64,000 nucleotides of DNA, from contig NC_080579.1 in NCBI RefSeq assembly GCF_029962835.1, forward strand, positions 310,001-374,000, read 5' to 3'. Both the position numbers and the translations under genes were made by a program. The first letter of the stretch is position 1; every line of letters begins with the position of its first letter. The DNA is from Magnolia sinica. Lineage: Eukaryota; Streptophyta; Magnoliopsida; Magnoliales; Magnoliaceae. The notes under the pieces were generated by a model, which did no database searches, was not told the DNA's origin, and worked only from the letters and a program-made list of their open reading frames with translations. Shown piece by piece: positions 1 to 13,562 of this stretch.

Positions 1-735
1 TAAGGTTTAATATTTTTCTATTAGATTTAAAAATGCAGATTTGCCTACATACAATGTACTGGATTATATTTTAAGAGAACTGATTATGTACAGGCAACGC
101 ATGGAAGATTGTGGCTGTACCATCTTTCTCGCCAATGTGTCGCTTATGTAAGACATCAGAACCATTAAACGGCTAGGACCTACCATGAAGATCAACAATG
201 TCCAAAATCAGGTCCACTCACTTATTAGATTAGACACACCAGTTGGATGATTCAGACCGTTGGTTGTCCATTTTGCAGCAATATGGCCCACAGATGAATA
301 GAATGACCTGATTTTTGTCTCAGGTGTATTCATGGTGGGCCACACTACTTTCATGGTACTGATGTCTTACGCAAGTGCCATGTTGGTGGGAAATATACTA
401 GGATATCACAAGTTGTGATACTGTGCCTGTATGTTATCAGCTCTCATATTTTAAACCTTGGAAATTGTGGTTTTTTATTTTTAATTTTTAATTTTTGCAC
501 CATACGAATCGTTTCTGTGATTTGTTGTGATTTTTTTAATGGCTTATTATAACCAATTCCTATTCTGACCTAATGAGGCACAATCTTCTCCACTCTTGTG
601 CATATCTAATGCACACACAACCACGTGATTGTCGATCTGGACCATCCATTTGTGGGCCCCAGCACCAATGATGTTACCGATGGCGGTATCCATCCATCGC
701 TGGCCTGTAAATATGAAGGCTGAGATTTTATCTAG
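1..735. other. Intergenic, nothing assigned
   Basis: AT-rich plant-type intergenic DNA. Phrases such as a GTGGGCC-rich stretch near 330-350 recur through the window and suggest very old miniature-element debris. I see no coding region, RNA gene or bounded element here. Confidence 0.5.
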
Positions 736-1165
736 TGGGGTCCGAAGTGGATTGCCTGGTGACCCAACACCACCTAGCTATGTGGTGTCAGGACTCTGTG
801 GGCCCCACCGTGATGTGTGTATTTTATTCATGTCATCGATCCATTTTGCCGGGTTATTTTAAGGCATGGTCATAAAATTGAAATACATCCAAAGCTCAAG
901 TGGACCATACTAAAGAAAATGTTGAAGACTAAACGCTTACTTCTGAAAACTTCTTTAGGGCTATAGAAGTTTTATATGAAGCTGATATTTATGGTTTAAG
1001 AGTAGACGTTATTATCTCCATTATTTCCTGTGGTGTGGTCCACTTGAGCCTTGTATATGCTTTGTTTTTACGTTCATGTTCTAAAATGAACCAGAAAAAT
1101 GAATGGAGGGTAGGCCTCAAAGAGTCTTAAGACGACCTAAGTAGGTGGTGTTGGTGTCACATTTT
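736..1165. mobile_element. Mutator-like miniature inverted-repeat element, copy a
   Basis: The two halves are long imperfect inverted repeats. The left arm has GTGGGCCCCACCGTGATG, then a wording meaning 'lower than total size' seen in all copies, and CTCAAGTGGACCA. The right arm repeats these as CTGTGGTGTGGTCCACTTGAG in reverse complement, shortened here to the shared core. Both ends carry AACACCACCTA / TAGGTGGTGTTGG. It belongs to the family whose best copy (20786-21275) has a 9-bp target duplication. No coding capacity. The ends are less certain than the core. Confidence 0.65.
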
Positions 1166-1365
1166 ATTTGTACTAATCCAAGCCTTGAATCTTTCAGACA
1201 TATCCTATGCATAACACATCCATGCCATAGAAAAGATGGGCCTTATCACGAAGATCACATTGGCCATAGCACCAAAAACAATAGTAATGTTTAGAAACTT
1301 TTCTTCTAACCTACAGCTTACTTTACACATCATGGCCCACCTGAAGAATGAAAAGCTCTAAATTC

Positions 1366-1503
1366 TTAGGCAATAGATACAAGGGCTAGTCCTGGGGATT
1401 GTATTTGGGATGAATTAGAATTCAAATAAAAATTTTAGGCATTAGATAAAAGGGCTAGTTGTGGGACTTGTATTTGGAATAAATTGGAATCCAAATTACA
1501 AAT
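1366..1503. repeat. Tandem duplication, two copies of a 69-bp unit
   Basis: Two adjacent copies start with TTAGGCA at 1366 and 1435, and both contain AGGGCTAGT followed by a TGTATTTGG motif. The copies differ at several positions, so the duplication is not recent. No function is apparent. Confidence 0.65.
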
Positions 1504-4030
1504 CGAAGTGATTCTCAATCTTTTGCTATGTTTGGGGTTTGTAATTGTAATGTATATGAATTCAAATATATGAATGCACTGAATTTTGTAGTATATTTTT
1601 ATGAATTTGAATTTAATTTCTAAATCAATTCTAATATATCGTAATATAGTACATATGTTATGTTTGAGAGAATGATTATTCTTTAGCAAAAAATGACAAA
1701 ATTTTGAGTGTCCCGTGAGCCAGAAGCATAAGATTTACAAATGAGTGATTCACATACATTTTTCAACCCTTGAATTACATGATTAATGTTTGGACATTTC
1801 TAATCATTTTATCAATGTGATTTTAATGATGTTGCTAATAATTAGATTGTTTTGAAATATCATTAGCATGCCTAGTGTATAATAGAATAATAAACTAGTG
1901 ACATCTTTGTTACATGTTCAACTCTCCTTTGAAGTTAACGAAGGCATTTCATATCAGAATCTTTAGAAAAAAAAAAAAAGTAAGATTTCAAAACATACTA
2001 ATTCTTTATATTTTGTTTACTTGTGTTTTCATTTACTCCCGAATCATGTTACTAAAATGGTTTTTGGAATTCGAATGCACTCAAATACACCCAAATCAAG
2101 GCTGCCAAAGGACTCTCATGCATGTTACATGGTTTCGGTGGCTATACCTAGCATGTTTGGTTGTTCCAACTCCACAATGATCTATCCTATTTTTCAAATC
2201 AGGAAAATATGCAGGCATTTGGAAAAATAAAAAATAAAAATTGCATACAATACGTGATGTGTAATTCAAATTAAACTGTCCAAAATATGGTCCTAGTTTA
2301 GGTGTATCATGAGCTATAAATTATGCTTTTTGAATTTTCTGACTATCGCATTGATAAGCATTTATTAGACAGTTAAAAATGAAAAATATTCAAATTTCAA
2401 GTGGGATAAAATATAATTTATTTTGGTAAAATTTTCTTTCTTTATCTCAAGGAATCATACCATATACCATGGACAACCTCACATTTCAGACATCAATCTT
2501 GACAGTAGGCATGATGGACCTAGGGGTAGATGCAGCATGGCCAAAAAGGCACACTGATCAATTACATTAGCAACCTAACTTGGATAATCGGCCACTGTTC
2601 TTTTTGGGATGCGGATTAGTAGATCAAAGTTGGTGAATTTGTGATTGTGGGGACCACCATGATATATGTGTTTTATATCCATGCTTGTGAATGTTGTCTG
2701 CATGCAAGCGCGGAAATGTCCCTACTTTCTCAACTTTTTTCTCTTCTTTCATTTTGGTTTTGATTTTGATTTATATGTGAGATTGACTTAAAGATAAAAA
2801 TGCATTGACTTGGAGTCACCACTATCAAAATGAAGTTTGGAATTTATAATTGACTAGAAATTGTAGAATCACTTAAAGGTCAGAGAATCGTAAGATTCTT
2901 CCAACTCAAGCAACTCTTGTGATTGGCCTACGACCGTAAATTCAAAGTGCTCCAGTTACGGAAATGAATAGGTTAGGGACTATTTTCTGCTCACACAATG
3001 CATGGCCTCTACTTTACAGGATTTTATGGTGATTTAATGGAATTTCGGAGTTACAATATTTAGCAGTGTTTTGTGGAGTTTAATACTTTGGGTTGGCAAA
3101 AAGAGAAAAGAATCTACGCCTAGGCTTATTGCACAGGGTTTAAGACCCCTGGGTAGCAAACATAATTTAACAAAAAAAAAAAAAAAAAAAACTAGACACG
3201 AAAGAAGATTGCAAAAGTAAAATAAAAAGATATGTATGTGTACTATTGATGTGTTTGGAATGTGTGGATCGAAATGCAAATTGATTTAGGATATGAGAAG
3301 GAAAATGGAAAACCCAACACCCTTTTTCGTAAAAGGGATGGTCAGATGTTCCTAATTCTAACCTTATTCTTTTGACTTCAGTAGTATCTTTGGTTTCAAA
3401 TGATTCGTGCCTTAATTGGACAAAGTAGCCTTGCTGGGAAATGTTTTCTAAGATGATAGGGGATCGGAAGATTTAAACATGTATAGTTTCGAGTAAGTGA
3501 CTGCATGTCGTGGATAGATTTACACTCTAGAATGGGCTTCTGATAAGCTATTCCGCGACGATCAGACCTTCGTACAACCTTTACCTTCTCTTTACACTCT
3601 CTATACTCAATTCATTTCTCCTTTTGACTCGATCTACAATGAGTTCCCTAAATAAGCTTAGAAAACCCTAATAATTGCTTTTCATGGGCGATTTTCAGGC
3701 CCTCCACCTTTTCTCTATAACCTACAAGCCGTAATGTAAATGCAACAAGGAGCTAGGAGGCGCCATAATTGCGATTTCACCTAAAAATGCCCCTTCACGA
3801 GTCGTTATTACCTAAAAATGGTCCATGAATGGCCTTTTTTTAGAAAAGCTCTTTTTAGACTTCTTAAATTATAACCCCCATATGGTTCTCTACCGATAAT
3901 TTAGAGAACAATTCTCCTCCTTTCACCCTGCCGCTTGCTTACTCCAGCAACGGCTAATCGGATATGATGGCTGTCTCCAAAACTTATCACAGGCCATTCT
4001 CTGTCCAATTCATACGATCCTACTATAAAT
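1504..4030. other. Intergenic, weakly LTR-like in part
   Basis: No gene seen. AT-rich to about 2700. Between about 2780 and 3000 the sequence resembles the GACTTGGAGTCACCACT-type leader segments common next to plant retroelement LTRs. 3540-3900 is pyrimidine-rich with several CCCTAA-type motifs. No paired LTR or target duplication could be found, so no element is claimed. A poly(A) run lies at 3171-3190. Confidence 0.35.
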
Positions 4031-5874
4031 GTCAATGTAACACCCTGGAAATCGGGGGTCATGCATACACTCGACTCCCGAGTTCCCGAGTATCACTTAT
4101 AACTGATTTTCATTAATATGCGTTTAATTAGGTTTAAATGCGCAGCCTGAAATTTCCTGGAACATGAAGCACAACCACACATGTTTACTGAAATGAAAGA
4201 GATCAAGCATATATATACAGGTCCAAAAATATACACGGGTTGCACCAGGTGTTGCCCAACAAAATCACAAAAGAATAGTATGTCCAAAAGAATAAAGTTG
4301 AGTCTGCTACTCAGCAATCCAATGTCCCATCTACCGAGCCGACGAAGACCCGCTCATCATCTGGAAGTAGGAGAACTCGTCCTCCTCCTCGAGGCTCACG
4401 TCGCCGGGCTCCTCATACTCAGCATCACCTGCATCTACGGGCGAGTCTGGTTGGTGTTTTAAAACACCGTCCCAGAGTGGGAGTGAGTGATCAAATCAGT
4501 GGGGCTATTAATCTTAAGTTGTAACAGGCATCAATTACGTTATGAACTTAATGAAAAGCAATTATTCATAAATACCTAACTAATTTTATTAATGCATATG
4601 CATGATAGATGATATGATGCATGCCCTCGCCACAACATTCCCTCGAATGACTCTATCTAACGATCACATATGACCAACACTCCCTTAGAACGACCTCGAC
4701 TGCCAAGTCGCCAACCTAGCTAGTGCAATGCGATGATAATGTTAGCCAAGTTCTTAGTTAAGTCCATTCATCCAGTAGGTTGGGGAATCTAATGCACCCC
4801 ACATATCAATGCCTCAACTAGTTGCGATGCCAAGGCCCCTCAATGCGCGAGGCCAGGCCACCGCGATCCTTAATCCCATCGAGTTCCCCATCCCCGACCC
4901 CAAGCACATGGGGAGTGCTAAGAAAGGAATCGCTCGCGGTCACTACGGGGAGGTTCGTCACCCCAGCGTAGGCCGACAGCTCGGACACATTGTCCCATTC
5001 CACCATGCCCGGCTCACAATCGGTGGATCAGCTTCAAATGGTTAGTAATGAGCTACAATGGTTAAAGGGTGTTTCAGGTTCCATACATAGGCGAGCAAAT
5101 ATGGTTAACAAACAAGATTGGTTAGCCAGTAGACTAGACCACACGACTCTAGGCAAGAACGTGACAGATGACATCGGGTACAAGCGACTCATGTAGTCTA
5201 ACTACTGTCACCTACACGCACAACCCAAATTCATGGGTTTAGCCTCAGGGTTGTCCTACCAACGGGACCACCTTCGCTCTCCTCATGCTCTTGACCAATC
5301 CAAGGGTTGTGATAGTGATCCATAACATGTCAACTATCAATGTATCAACTAGCATAAATAACATCATGTCCTCATACTTCTCAACATACAATTCAGATTC
5401 TCTTAGCAAGCAAAGCTAACAATATCATGAACACGGTGTGTGTGTGTTGTGTGGGTTGGTGGGGGAAGTTAAGCACTTCCCACATCCCCTAGAACCAAAA
5501 TACACAAGAATCAATGAATCATACATGACATAGGGCACATCATATGAGAAATCAAGCAAGACATAAACATGTGATCATCCATGGTAACCTAATCATGTGA
5601 GAAACACGAACAACATCATATGAGAACTAAACAAAACAAACAATCCCATACAATCTCCAAACAAACATCCAAATCCTAGGGTTTCTCTAGATTCTCCAAA
5701 TATATCATCCAAGCAATCAAAATCATTAGACTCATAGTGTAATTGGTGCTAGGCCACCTAAGGATAATAGTTCGCACCTTCGGATCATTGAAAGCTTGGA
5801 AGACGACCTAGGAATGTGGATTTTTAGGGTCGAACGGCCGGAATCCCTAAAGCAAACATTTGTATGTTAGAATC

Positions 5875-8800
5875 TGTCACGCCCCAAACTCGAAAACCGG
5901 TCTCATAAAATTTTTTATTGCTGAATCCGGTGCCGACAGCCTCCGTAGTGCTCCATTCTCGGATCCCGGCACTCACATGCCAGATTCCGATCCTGGGATC
6001 ATACAATGAGGATTTTCAGTATGAATTTTTTTTATAAATGAGCATAACCGCAAGCATAACCAAGTCACAAAAAAACATCACCACATATCCACTATATTAA
6101 AACTTTAAGTACAATGCAGAAAGAAAAATACAGGGTGATCAAAAACTCCAAAACGATCTAATGTGCACTCCTGCCTTAACGCTGATGTGATCCATTGCCA
6201 CCTGCACGCAACAGTCGTGCATAAGCTTACAAAAACTTAAAGGGTAGTGTGAGTATGTGCGCAAGGCAAATGCCAAGTGTACAATATCAGAGTAATGCAG
6301 AAATATGCGGCAAGTCCATGAATACAATCAGCCATACCAAGGCTATGTGATGCAAGGCATGAATGCTATTGACCATACAAAGGCTATGCGATGCGAGGCC
6401 TATGTAGCCAAATGTCATATACAAGATGCAAAGCAAGCATGTCAGTACTTATCCATTACACATATCAGTACAGTTCCTCTCTGGGATATCACTGGGGTTT
6501 AATACACTTCACACTGACTGCCTCCTCCCTAGCTGCACAACCAAGCAAGTAGAATAGACCTCACTATCCGCCTGGCCAATAGTCTGTCAATACCTACCTG
6601 GCTCGTCGATAGCGAACTTATTTGCGAGCTGGTCAAACTTAGTCTAGCTTATAGCCCCCTCGCTCGGGCGAATAAGGCCACACCCCCTTCCAACCGACCA
6701 TGACACAGTGGGAGACGCAGCCTACTGGTATTCGGCACTCGAGCGCTCGTGTATCCACTTGGTCTAGACGTTGGAGCAACTCCTGGTACCAAAAAGGTTC
6801 TGGAACTTTCACTCAAGGACATCCTAAGTGCCCACAGTGCTAGAACCAAGTATTTTCGGTATCCGATACGGCCATCCACGATGTGCCTGTGAAGTCACGG
6901 CCCTGATGTCGCTAGGGCATACAATGATCATAATACACAAATGCTAGATGTATGAATCACACGTCACATCATGCAGTAATCCAGCGCATACCGGGCGATC
7001 ATGTGGGGCACTCCGTCTCATAAGGAGTCCCGTAAATGTCTCGGCTTAACTGGCTTATGCTATGATTAAACATTCCTCATATCAAGCATACAAATGATGC
7101 ATATGGGCATGAGTCGTGGAGTTACACTAAGCATGTTATAAGGTGATGAACTATCCTCATAACGAAGGTGGGCCTAAATAGCCTACGCACAACAAGTATG
7201 GGCCTATCAATGGGCCCTAGGGAGATTTATAATGCGGACATTAAACCAACATTATTCTTACAATGTGGACGTCAAACCAACATTGCTCCCAAGGCATGGC
7301 CAGCTATAAAACATCATTACACAAATCATGGAGGAATCACACATTGCAATGGACCCTAAGGACATCCCGTTGGGCCTTGACCCATGGGCCTCAGATACAT
7401 CAAATGGGCCGCCTCATATGTGCCTTATATAAATCAAGTGGGCCACATCAATGGACCTTATGTACATTACAATGGATCATATCCCATAGGCCTTTGAATA
7501 CATCACAATGGGCCTCGTAACATGGGCCTCAAATATATTAAAGTAGGCCTCAACGACGGGCCACAAATACATCAAGACGGGCTTAATCACATGGGCCTTA
7601 TGTATATCAGATGGGCCTCACCAACGGACCCTATATGTACATCAAATGGGCCACAACCAAATAAGAGTGGTGATAATGATTTCTACCATTTAAAGTTCCT
7701 AAAGCCCATCATAACATATGTTTCCCATCCAACCTGTTCATAGGTTATCATAGTGATAGATGAAGTAGAAACAAATATCAGCTTAATAGGGAACTACTAT
7801 GGCCCTTAGAATTTTGAATGGTAGACGTCATTGCCCACTACATTAAATGTTGGGGTCCACTTGAACTTTAGATCTGACTTATTTTTAGTCTCAAGCCTGT
7901 TAAGACAAGCTAGCCAAGTGGTTGGATGGTTTGGATGCAACACATGCATCAAGGGTGGGGTCCAATGAACTATGGATATGACTCATTCTTTAGCCCATGC
8001 CAAAATATGAGCTTTCAAGTGGCTGGACAGTTTTTATGCAGCACATGCATCATGGTGGGTCCCACCGTCCAGGTGTGGACGGTGTGGATAAAATACATAA
8101 ATCAGGGTGGTTTCCACCGTCCACTGCTGTGGACGGTGTGACTAGAACACATACATCATAGTGGGTTCCACCGTCCACTGCTGTAGACGGTGTGGATAGA
8201 ATACATGCATCTTGGGGTCCCACGTGGGGCCCACCATAATGTTATATGCCGTCCAACCTGCTAACAAGGTTACGCTGACCTGGATGGAAGGAAAAACAAA
8301 TTTCATATTGGCCCAAAACTGCTGTGAAGACCCAAATGGGTTTCAATGGCAGACGGTTCAACCCCATTGTTTCTTATGATGTGGGCCACCTGAGCTTTAG
8401 ATGGGGCTGATATTTGGGTGGGGCCTACTTCAGGAAGGGGCCCACCTAATCAATGGGTTGGATGACGAACAAACATCACGGTGACGCCAGCAGCGTCCTG
8501 CTACACAGCAGCAGCAGGCGCTGCACCTAATTTTTATTTTTTTTTATTTTCTGAAATCTCATTTTTTTGAGGTTTTTCGTGTGTGGAGCCTGCATCGGAA
8601 GAATCCACCCCATGCACTACTTCCTATAGCCCAAGACAAGCTAAACAAGCCTAATATTCAATATATTTTGGGGTGTGGAAATATCATGTGGATTTTTAAC
8701 GGTGACAGACACTGTTTTCTATGCTATGGCCCAACAGAAAGTCAGATTGGCCTCATTTTTCGGCTCAACGCCTAAAATGGTATGGGGAAAGGGATGGACG

Positions 8801-10151
8801 GTGTGGATTGGGTGCATACATCAAGGCGGGGCCTATACAAGTGGTCCACTCAAAAGCTTGTTGAATCAAGCTTACATTTGGTTTCATTTCACGTCCAGCG
8901 TCTCTGGACGTTGGACGACTTGGCCATAACACATGCATTTAAGGTGGGCCTTACTCAGGTAGGTCACCAAATGCACGGATGGTGTGGATACAACACATAT
9001 ATGACGAGGGCCCCACCTTCAAATGGCTTGGCTAAAATACATGCTTCATGGTGGGGTCCATCCGGGTGGGCCACATGGCCACATCATCACATGAAAAGAA
9101 ATGAAAAGGAGAGGGAGGGAAAGAGAGAGAGAAAGAGAGTGGGACACATGTGATGGAGGGCTCCGCCACTATGAGCCCTCCCTTGCATTCAATCATACAT
9201 CAAGTGGGTCCCAATACATGTGGGCCCATCAAACCGAAATAACAGTGGAGATCCTTTCTCCACCAAATGTAAGGTCTAGATGACCCTATCCATACAAGGA
9301 AAATAAATATCATGATGGGTTCCATGGAGAATGGCCCTATCATGGAATGATCATGAGGATCAAGGTGGGCCATCGGCCACATCTTAGGGTCCAAAGTGAG
9401 ATCCATACCATCGATCGGTAGGCCTCACTTGGCCCATTATAAAAACATGAAACTAGCCTATAGAAGCACCCACCGTTCGATCATCTTGGTCCGATGGAAA
9501 GCCGATCTCCTTATGTTTCACTTTAATGGTGGAAGATGAGAAATGAAAGACTAGGATGAAGGTTTTTGGGATGGGAAGTGGGCCACACAAATCACACTTT
9601 TTCTCTCATGGAAGAGCTTGGACGTGTGATGCTTGTTGCTTGAGAATAAGAGAGATGAGAAATGAAAGAGAGATGAGAAAGATGAGAGATGTGTGATGGA
9701 TATGAGTGATGGGTGAGGTGATGGTGTACTTGACATGTATGGGTGTGTAAGAGAAAGGGTGAGAGAGAGTTGACTTGGTGGTTGTTTGACTTGGGGAGAA
9801 ATAAAGCATGGGTTGTATGTACTTGACATGAGGTGATTGATTGATTAATTGATTGATGGGACATGTTGTAGAGATTTTCTTGGGATTGCGAACGCACGGT
9901 GTTTTCTTCGAAATAAACACCGGCCCACATCTCTCTGCCAGGGTATCGGATCGGTATACAAGACGCGATGTTGGAACAACGGTGACGGTGCGGTCACAAT
10001 GGTACAAGTCTCGGATTAAGCCGACTCAAATCTACAGGATACGACTTAGGGTCGTGCGCAAACATCGATTATAGGTCACAGATTGCCGGACTTCGATAGG
10101 AAGCATCGCGGGAGTCGAAAGAATAGTACGAACTAGGATACGGGTCTTACA
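5875..10151 (-). mobile_element. Long LTR (3' LTR) of the nested chromovirus fossil
   Basis: The LTR is about 4.28 kb. On the minus strand it starts TGTAAGACCCGTATCC at 10151, directly next to the polypurine tract, and ends TTTGGGGCGTGACA at 5875. Inside are degenerate GGGCC-rich repeats (7168-7660), a stretch with GTGGGGCCCACC wording like the Mutator-like miniatures (8221-8480), and a purine-rich GAGA stretch near 9100-9140. Open frames in it are short and look like chance. Confidence 0.8.
7168..7660. repeat. Degenerate ATGGGCC-rich tandem repeats inside the LTR
   Basis: Units of very roughly 25-35 bp recur as ATGGGCCTCA, then a short spacer, then TACATCA or ATACATCAA. At least ten recognisable units occur, all diverged. 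It lies within the long LTR and may be an LTR-specific minisatellite. Confidence 0.55.
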
Positions 10152-10164
10152 GCTCTCCCCACCT
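10152..10164 (-). other. Polypurine tract of the chromovirus fossil
   Basis: On the minus strand the 13 bases AGGTGGGGAGAGC lie immediately before the TGTAAGACCC start of the LTR. This is where the family primes plus-strand synthesis, and it fixes the inner LTR boundary at 10151. Confidence 0.8.
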
Positions 10165-10289
10165 AATAAAAATTTAGTCCTCAAAATTTATACTACCATC
10201 GTAACTAACCATAACTCATGAGGGAATAGCAAACATAACATCATATATAATCAAAACACAATGCATCATACGATCAAACATCAAAAAGA

Positions 10290-10540
10290 TGGGGATAACA
10301 CTCTCGAATCTCCACCTCGCGTTCCCAAGATACCTCATCCACACTATGATGGCCCCACTGCACCTTCACCAAGGGGATGACCTTAGTTCGCAGGACCTAC
10401 TCCTTCCGATCGAGGATACGAACTAGTTACTCAACGTAAGAAGCATCCTCACGAACCTCCAACGGCTGTCAATCAATAACAGGCACGATGTCTAACCCAC
10501 ACTTCCTTCACATAGAGATATGAAAAATGTTGTGGATACC
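10290..10540 (-). pseudogene. Chromodomain region of the fossil
   Basis: Minus-strand translation shows RILDRKE, TKVIPLVKVQW, SVDEVSWE and YPHLF in that order. This is the usual C-terminal chromodomain pattern of Tekay-type chromoviruses, which in intact relatives directs integration to marked chromatin. It follows the integrase in the expected order. Relic only. Confidence 0.7.
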
Positions 10541-11550
10541 AGACAACTAAGATGGCAAGGCGAGCCGATAGGCCATGGCGCCAACGTGCCCTATGATCTC
10601 GAAAGGTCCTATAAATCTCGAGGCAAGCTTGCCCTTCGCTCCAAAACGAACCACACCCTTCATGGGTGAGACCTTGAGATACACATGGTCCCCAACGGCA
10701 AATTCTAAGGAGCGACGCCGATGATCAGCAAAACTCTTATACCGGCTCTGAGCTGTGCGCATCCTCTGCCTGATGATGTCGATAACCTCTGACATCTGCT
10801 GCACAAGCTCAGGACCTAAGAGACGCCGCTCTCCAACCTCGATCTAACAACTCGAAGATCTGCATGGTCTGCCATATAATGCCTCAAAAGGAGCCATACT
10901 AATGATCACCTGATAGCTATTGTTATACACAAACTCAGCCAATCGGAGGTACTTGTCTCAACTACCCGAGAAATCAATCGCGGAGGACCGAAGCATATCC
11001 TCAAGGATCTGGTTGACCCTCTCGATCTGGCCATTGGTCTGCGAATGATACGCGGTGCTGAGCCGTAAATCAATACTCGTCGTTATCTGGAAGCTCCTCC
11101 AAAACTGAGACGTGAACCTCGGGTCTCGGTTTGAAACGATCTAAACAGGAACACCGTGCAGTCTCACGATCTCATCAACAAACATCTTGGCGAGCCAGTC
11201 ATGCCAAGTCTCACGAAACGTAAGAAAATGTGCCGACTTCGTCAGACGGTCCACAACAACCCAAATGGTGTCATGACCGTGCTGAGTCCTCGACAAACCT
11301 ATGATAAAATCGATAGATATGTGCTCCCACTTCCACATCAAGATGCTCAGCGGCTGCAATAGGCCAGGGGGTCTCTGATGATCGGTCTTGACACACTGGC
11401 ATGTGTCACACTCGATCACAAAACTGGCTATCTGGCGCTTCATCCCCGCCCAAAAATGCTGACGCCTTATATCGCGATACATCTTCATCGAGCCAGGGTG
11501 GATAGAGAACCGCGATCGATGTGCCTTGGTCATAAGATCTCGGCGCAACT
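10541..11550 (-). pseudogene. Integrase region of the fossil
   Basis: The upstream part carries a zinc-binding segment (FSIHPGSMKMY, CDTCQCVKTDHQRP) and the start of the catalytic core (WEHISIDFIIGLSR, VVVDRLTKSAHF). The downstream part has a GPF/Y-type module (VYLKVSP, SRFIGPFEI, YRLALP). Together these are the N-terminal, core and C-terminal parts of a Ty3/gypsy integrase. Relic only. Confidence 0.8.
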
Positions 11551-11779
11551 CAGGAATATCCAGGATACATAATCGGCCTCTAAAGCGAAGTCCACCATCA
11601 GAATCAATCTGTCAATCTGTCTGACTGTCAGATGCTGCCTCTGCTCGGTAATCCTGTAACGACTTGTCTATCTATTGAGCCTCGATCACCCTTGTGACAA
11701 GAGAAGGTTGAATCGATAGACTCGATAGCTGAACGATAAAAGACTGCAGACCAAACTCGAAGTCATACTCTGCTGTATC

Positions 11780-12150
11780 CTAGAGCATCGTCCACTCCTG
11801 AATCATCATGTGTGCCACTAAGCCTCGTGGCTGACGGCTGAGGGCATCCGCTACCACGTTTGCCTTGCCCGGGTGGTATTGGAGATTAAAATCATAGTCC
11901 TTCAGGAACTCCATCCAACGCCTCTGTCTCATGTTCAGCTCGGACTGAAAAAATAGATACTTCAAACTCTTGTGGTCAAAGAAGAGCTCAAACCTCACCC
12001 CATAAAGATAGTGCTTCCACACCTTTAGTGCGAAGACAACTGCTGTCAGCTCCAAATCATGCGTGGGGTAGTTCAGCTCATGGACCTTGAGCTGGCGAGA
12101 TGCATAAGCCACCCGCTTCCCGTGCTGCATCAGGATAGCACCCAAGCCAA
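11780..12150 (-). pseudogene. RNase H region of the fossil
   Basis: The minus-strand frame contains [48 protein letters not shown] and ADALSRQPR. This is the standard RNase H block that follows reverse transcriptase in Ty3/gypsy elements. Relic only. Confidence 0.85.
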
Positions 12151-12151
12151 C

Positions 12152-13010
12152 TCACGAGGCATCGGTAAATACAACAAATCCATCACTCCTAAAGGGAAGA
12201 GTGAGGACAGGAGCGGACTTGAGGCGGTCCTTCAGCTCCATAAATGCCTGCTCACAAGCGTTGCTCCACATAAACTCGTCACCCTTCCGGGTCAACCTAG
12301 TCAACGGGGTTGCAATGCGAGAGAATCCCTCAATAAAACGTCGATAGCAGCCCGCCAAACCAAGAAAACTACAGATCTCGGATCATTCATGGGCTGGCCC
12401 CACTGACGCACGACATCAATCTTCGAGGGGTCCACTGCGACACCCTGCCTCATCACCACATGACCGAGGAACTTCACCTCCTCCTGTCAGAACTCGCATT
12501 TCTTCAACTTTGTGTAAAGCTGGTGTGCACGGAGGGTCTGCAATGTAATCTCTAGATGCCGCTCATGCTCCTCATGGGTCCTCGAATATATCAGAATGTC
12601 GTCAATGAACACCACAACAAACTGGTCGAGATACAGACGAAAGACGTTGTTCATCAACTGCATGAATACCGCGGGCACATTGGTCAGTCCGAAGGACATG
12701 ACCTGGAACTCAAAATGATCGTAGCGCGTTCTGAAAGCTGTCTTCGGGATATCCTCATCTCGAACTTGAACCTGATGATAACCACACCGCAAGTCTATCT
12801 TTGAAAAGAACTGTGCCTCCTACAGCTGATTAAACAAATCATTGATCCTCGGGAGCAGGTACTCGTTCTTGATCGTGACCTTGTTGAGCTCGTGATAACC
12901 TATGCAAAGCCTCAACAAGTCATCCTTCTTCTTCACAAAGAGTACCAGCGCTCCCCACAGCGAACTGCTCGGACGGAAAAAGCCTAACTCGCGCAACTCG
13001 TCCAACTGTT
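12152..13010 (-). pseudogene. Reverse transcriptase region of the fossil
   Basis: Motifs in order: [49 protein letters not shown] (the catalytic aspartate box) and YRRFIEGFSRIATPLTRL in the connection segment. These are diagnostic of Ty3/gypsy polymerases of plant chromoviruses. Relic only. Confidence 0.88.
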
Positions 13011-13088
13011 CTGTAGTTCCCGTAACTCTAACGGTGCCATACGATACGGGGCCTTCGAAATAGGCGCAGTACCGGGCACGAGATCAAT

Positions 13089-13562
13089 CTAGAACTCGGT
13101 GTGCCGACGAGGTCGTAACCCCGGAATCTCCTGGAACACATCGAGAAAATCACAAACGATCGGCAGCTGGTCGATACTCAAAGCAGCTAGCTCCTCAACG
13201 GCACACGATAACAGGCAAGAAAGCTGCTCTCCTCTGGGCTCGGCAACAAACTGAAACTCTGGCACGCCGGGTATACAGAACGTGACTGTCCTCGTGAAGC
13301 AGTCCAATATGGCATGGTACTCGGCAAGCCAATCCATGCCTAAGACAACATCAAACTCGGACATCGGTAATACGAACAGGTCGGCAGGCAAAAAGATATC
13401 CCCAATCAGAACGGGACAAGATGAGCAAAATCGATCTAATACTGTAGTCTTCCCCAAGGGCGTAGATATTGACAAACCCTCACGGGCAGACTCCATCGAA
13501 AAATCGGTCGATCGGCAGAAATCATCGGCCACAAAGGAATGTGATGCACCAGAATCAAACAA
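13089..13562 (-). pseudogene. Aspartic protease region of the fossil
   Basis: The minus-strand frame begins with the active-site pattern FDSGASHSFV and continues with FDVVLGMDWL, which is typical of retropepsin-like proteases in plant Ty3/gypsy elements. It then runs into the linker before reverse transcriptase. Relic only. Confidence 0.85.

Noticed and set aside
8782-9153. 123-codon frame inside the long LTR
   Set aside because: Lies in LTR sequence with GGGCC repeats and ends in a GAGAGA tract; composition explains it.
9592-10007. Overlapping minus-strand frames of 92-133 codons
   Set aside because: All three frames are open together over a GAGA/TGATGAG low-complexity stretch, so the openness comes from base composition.
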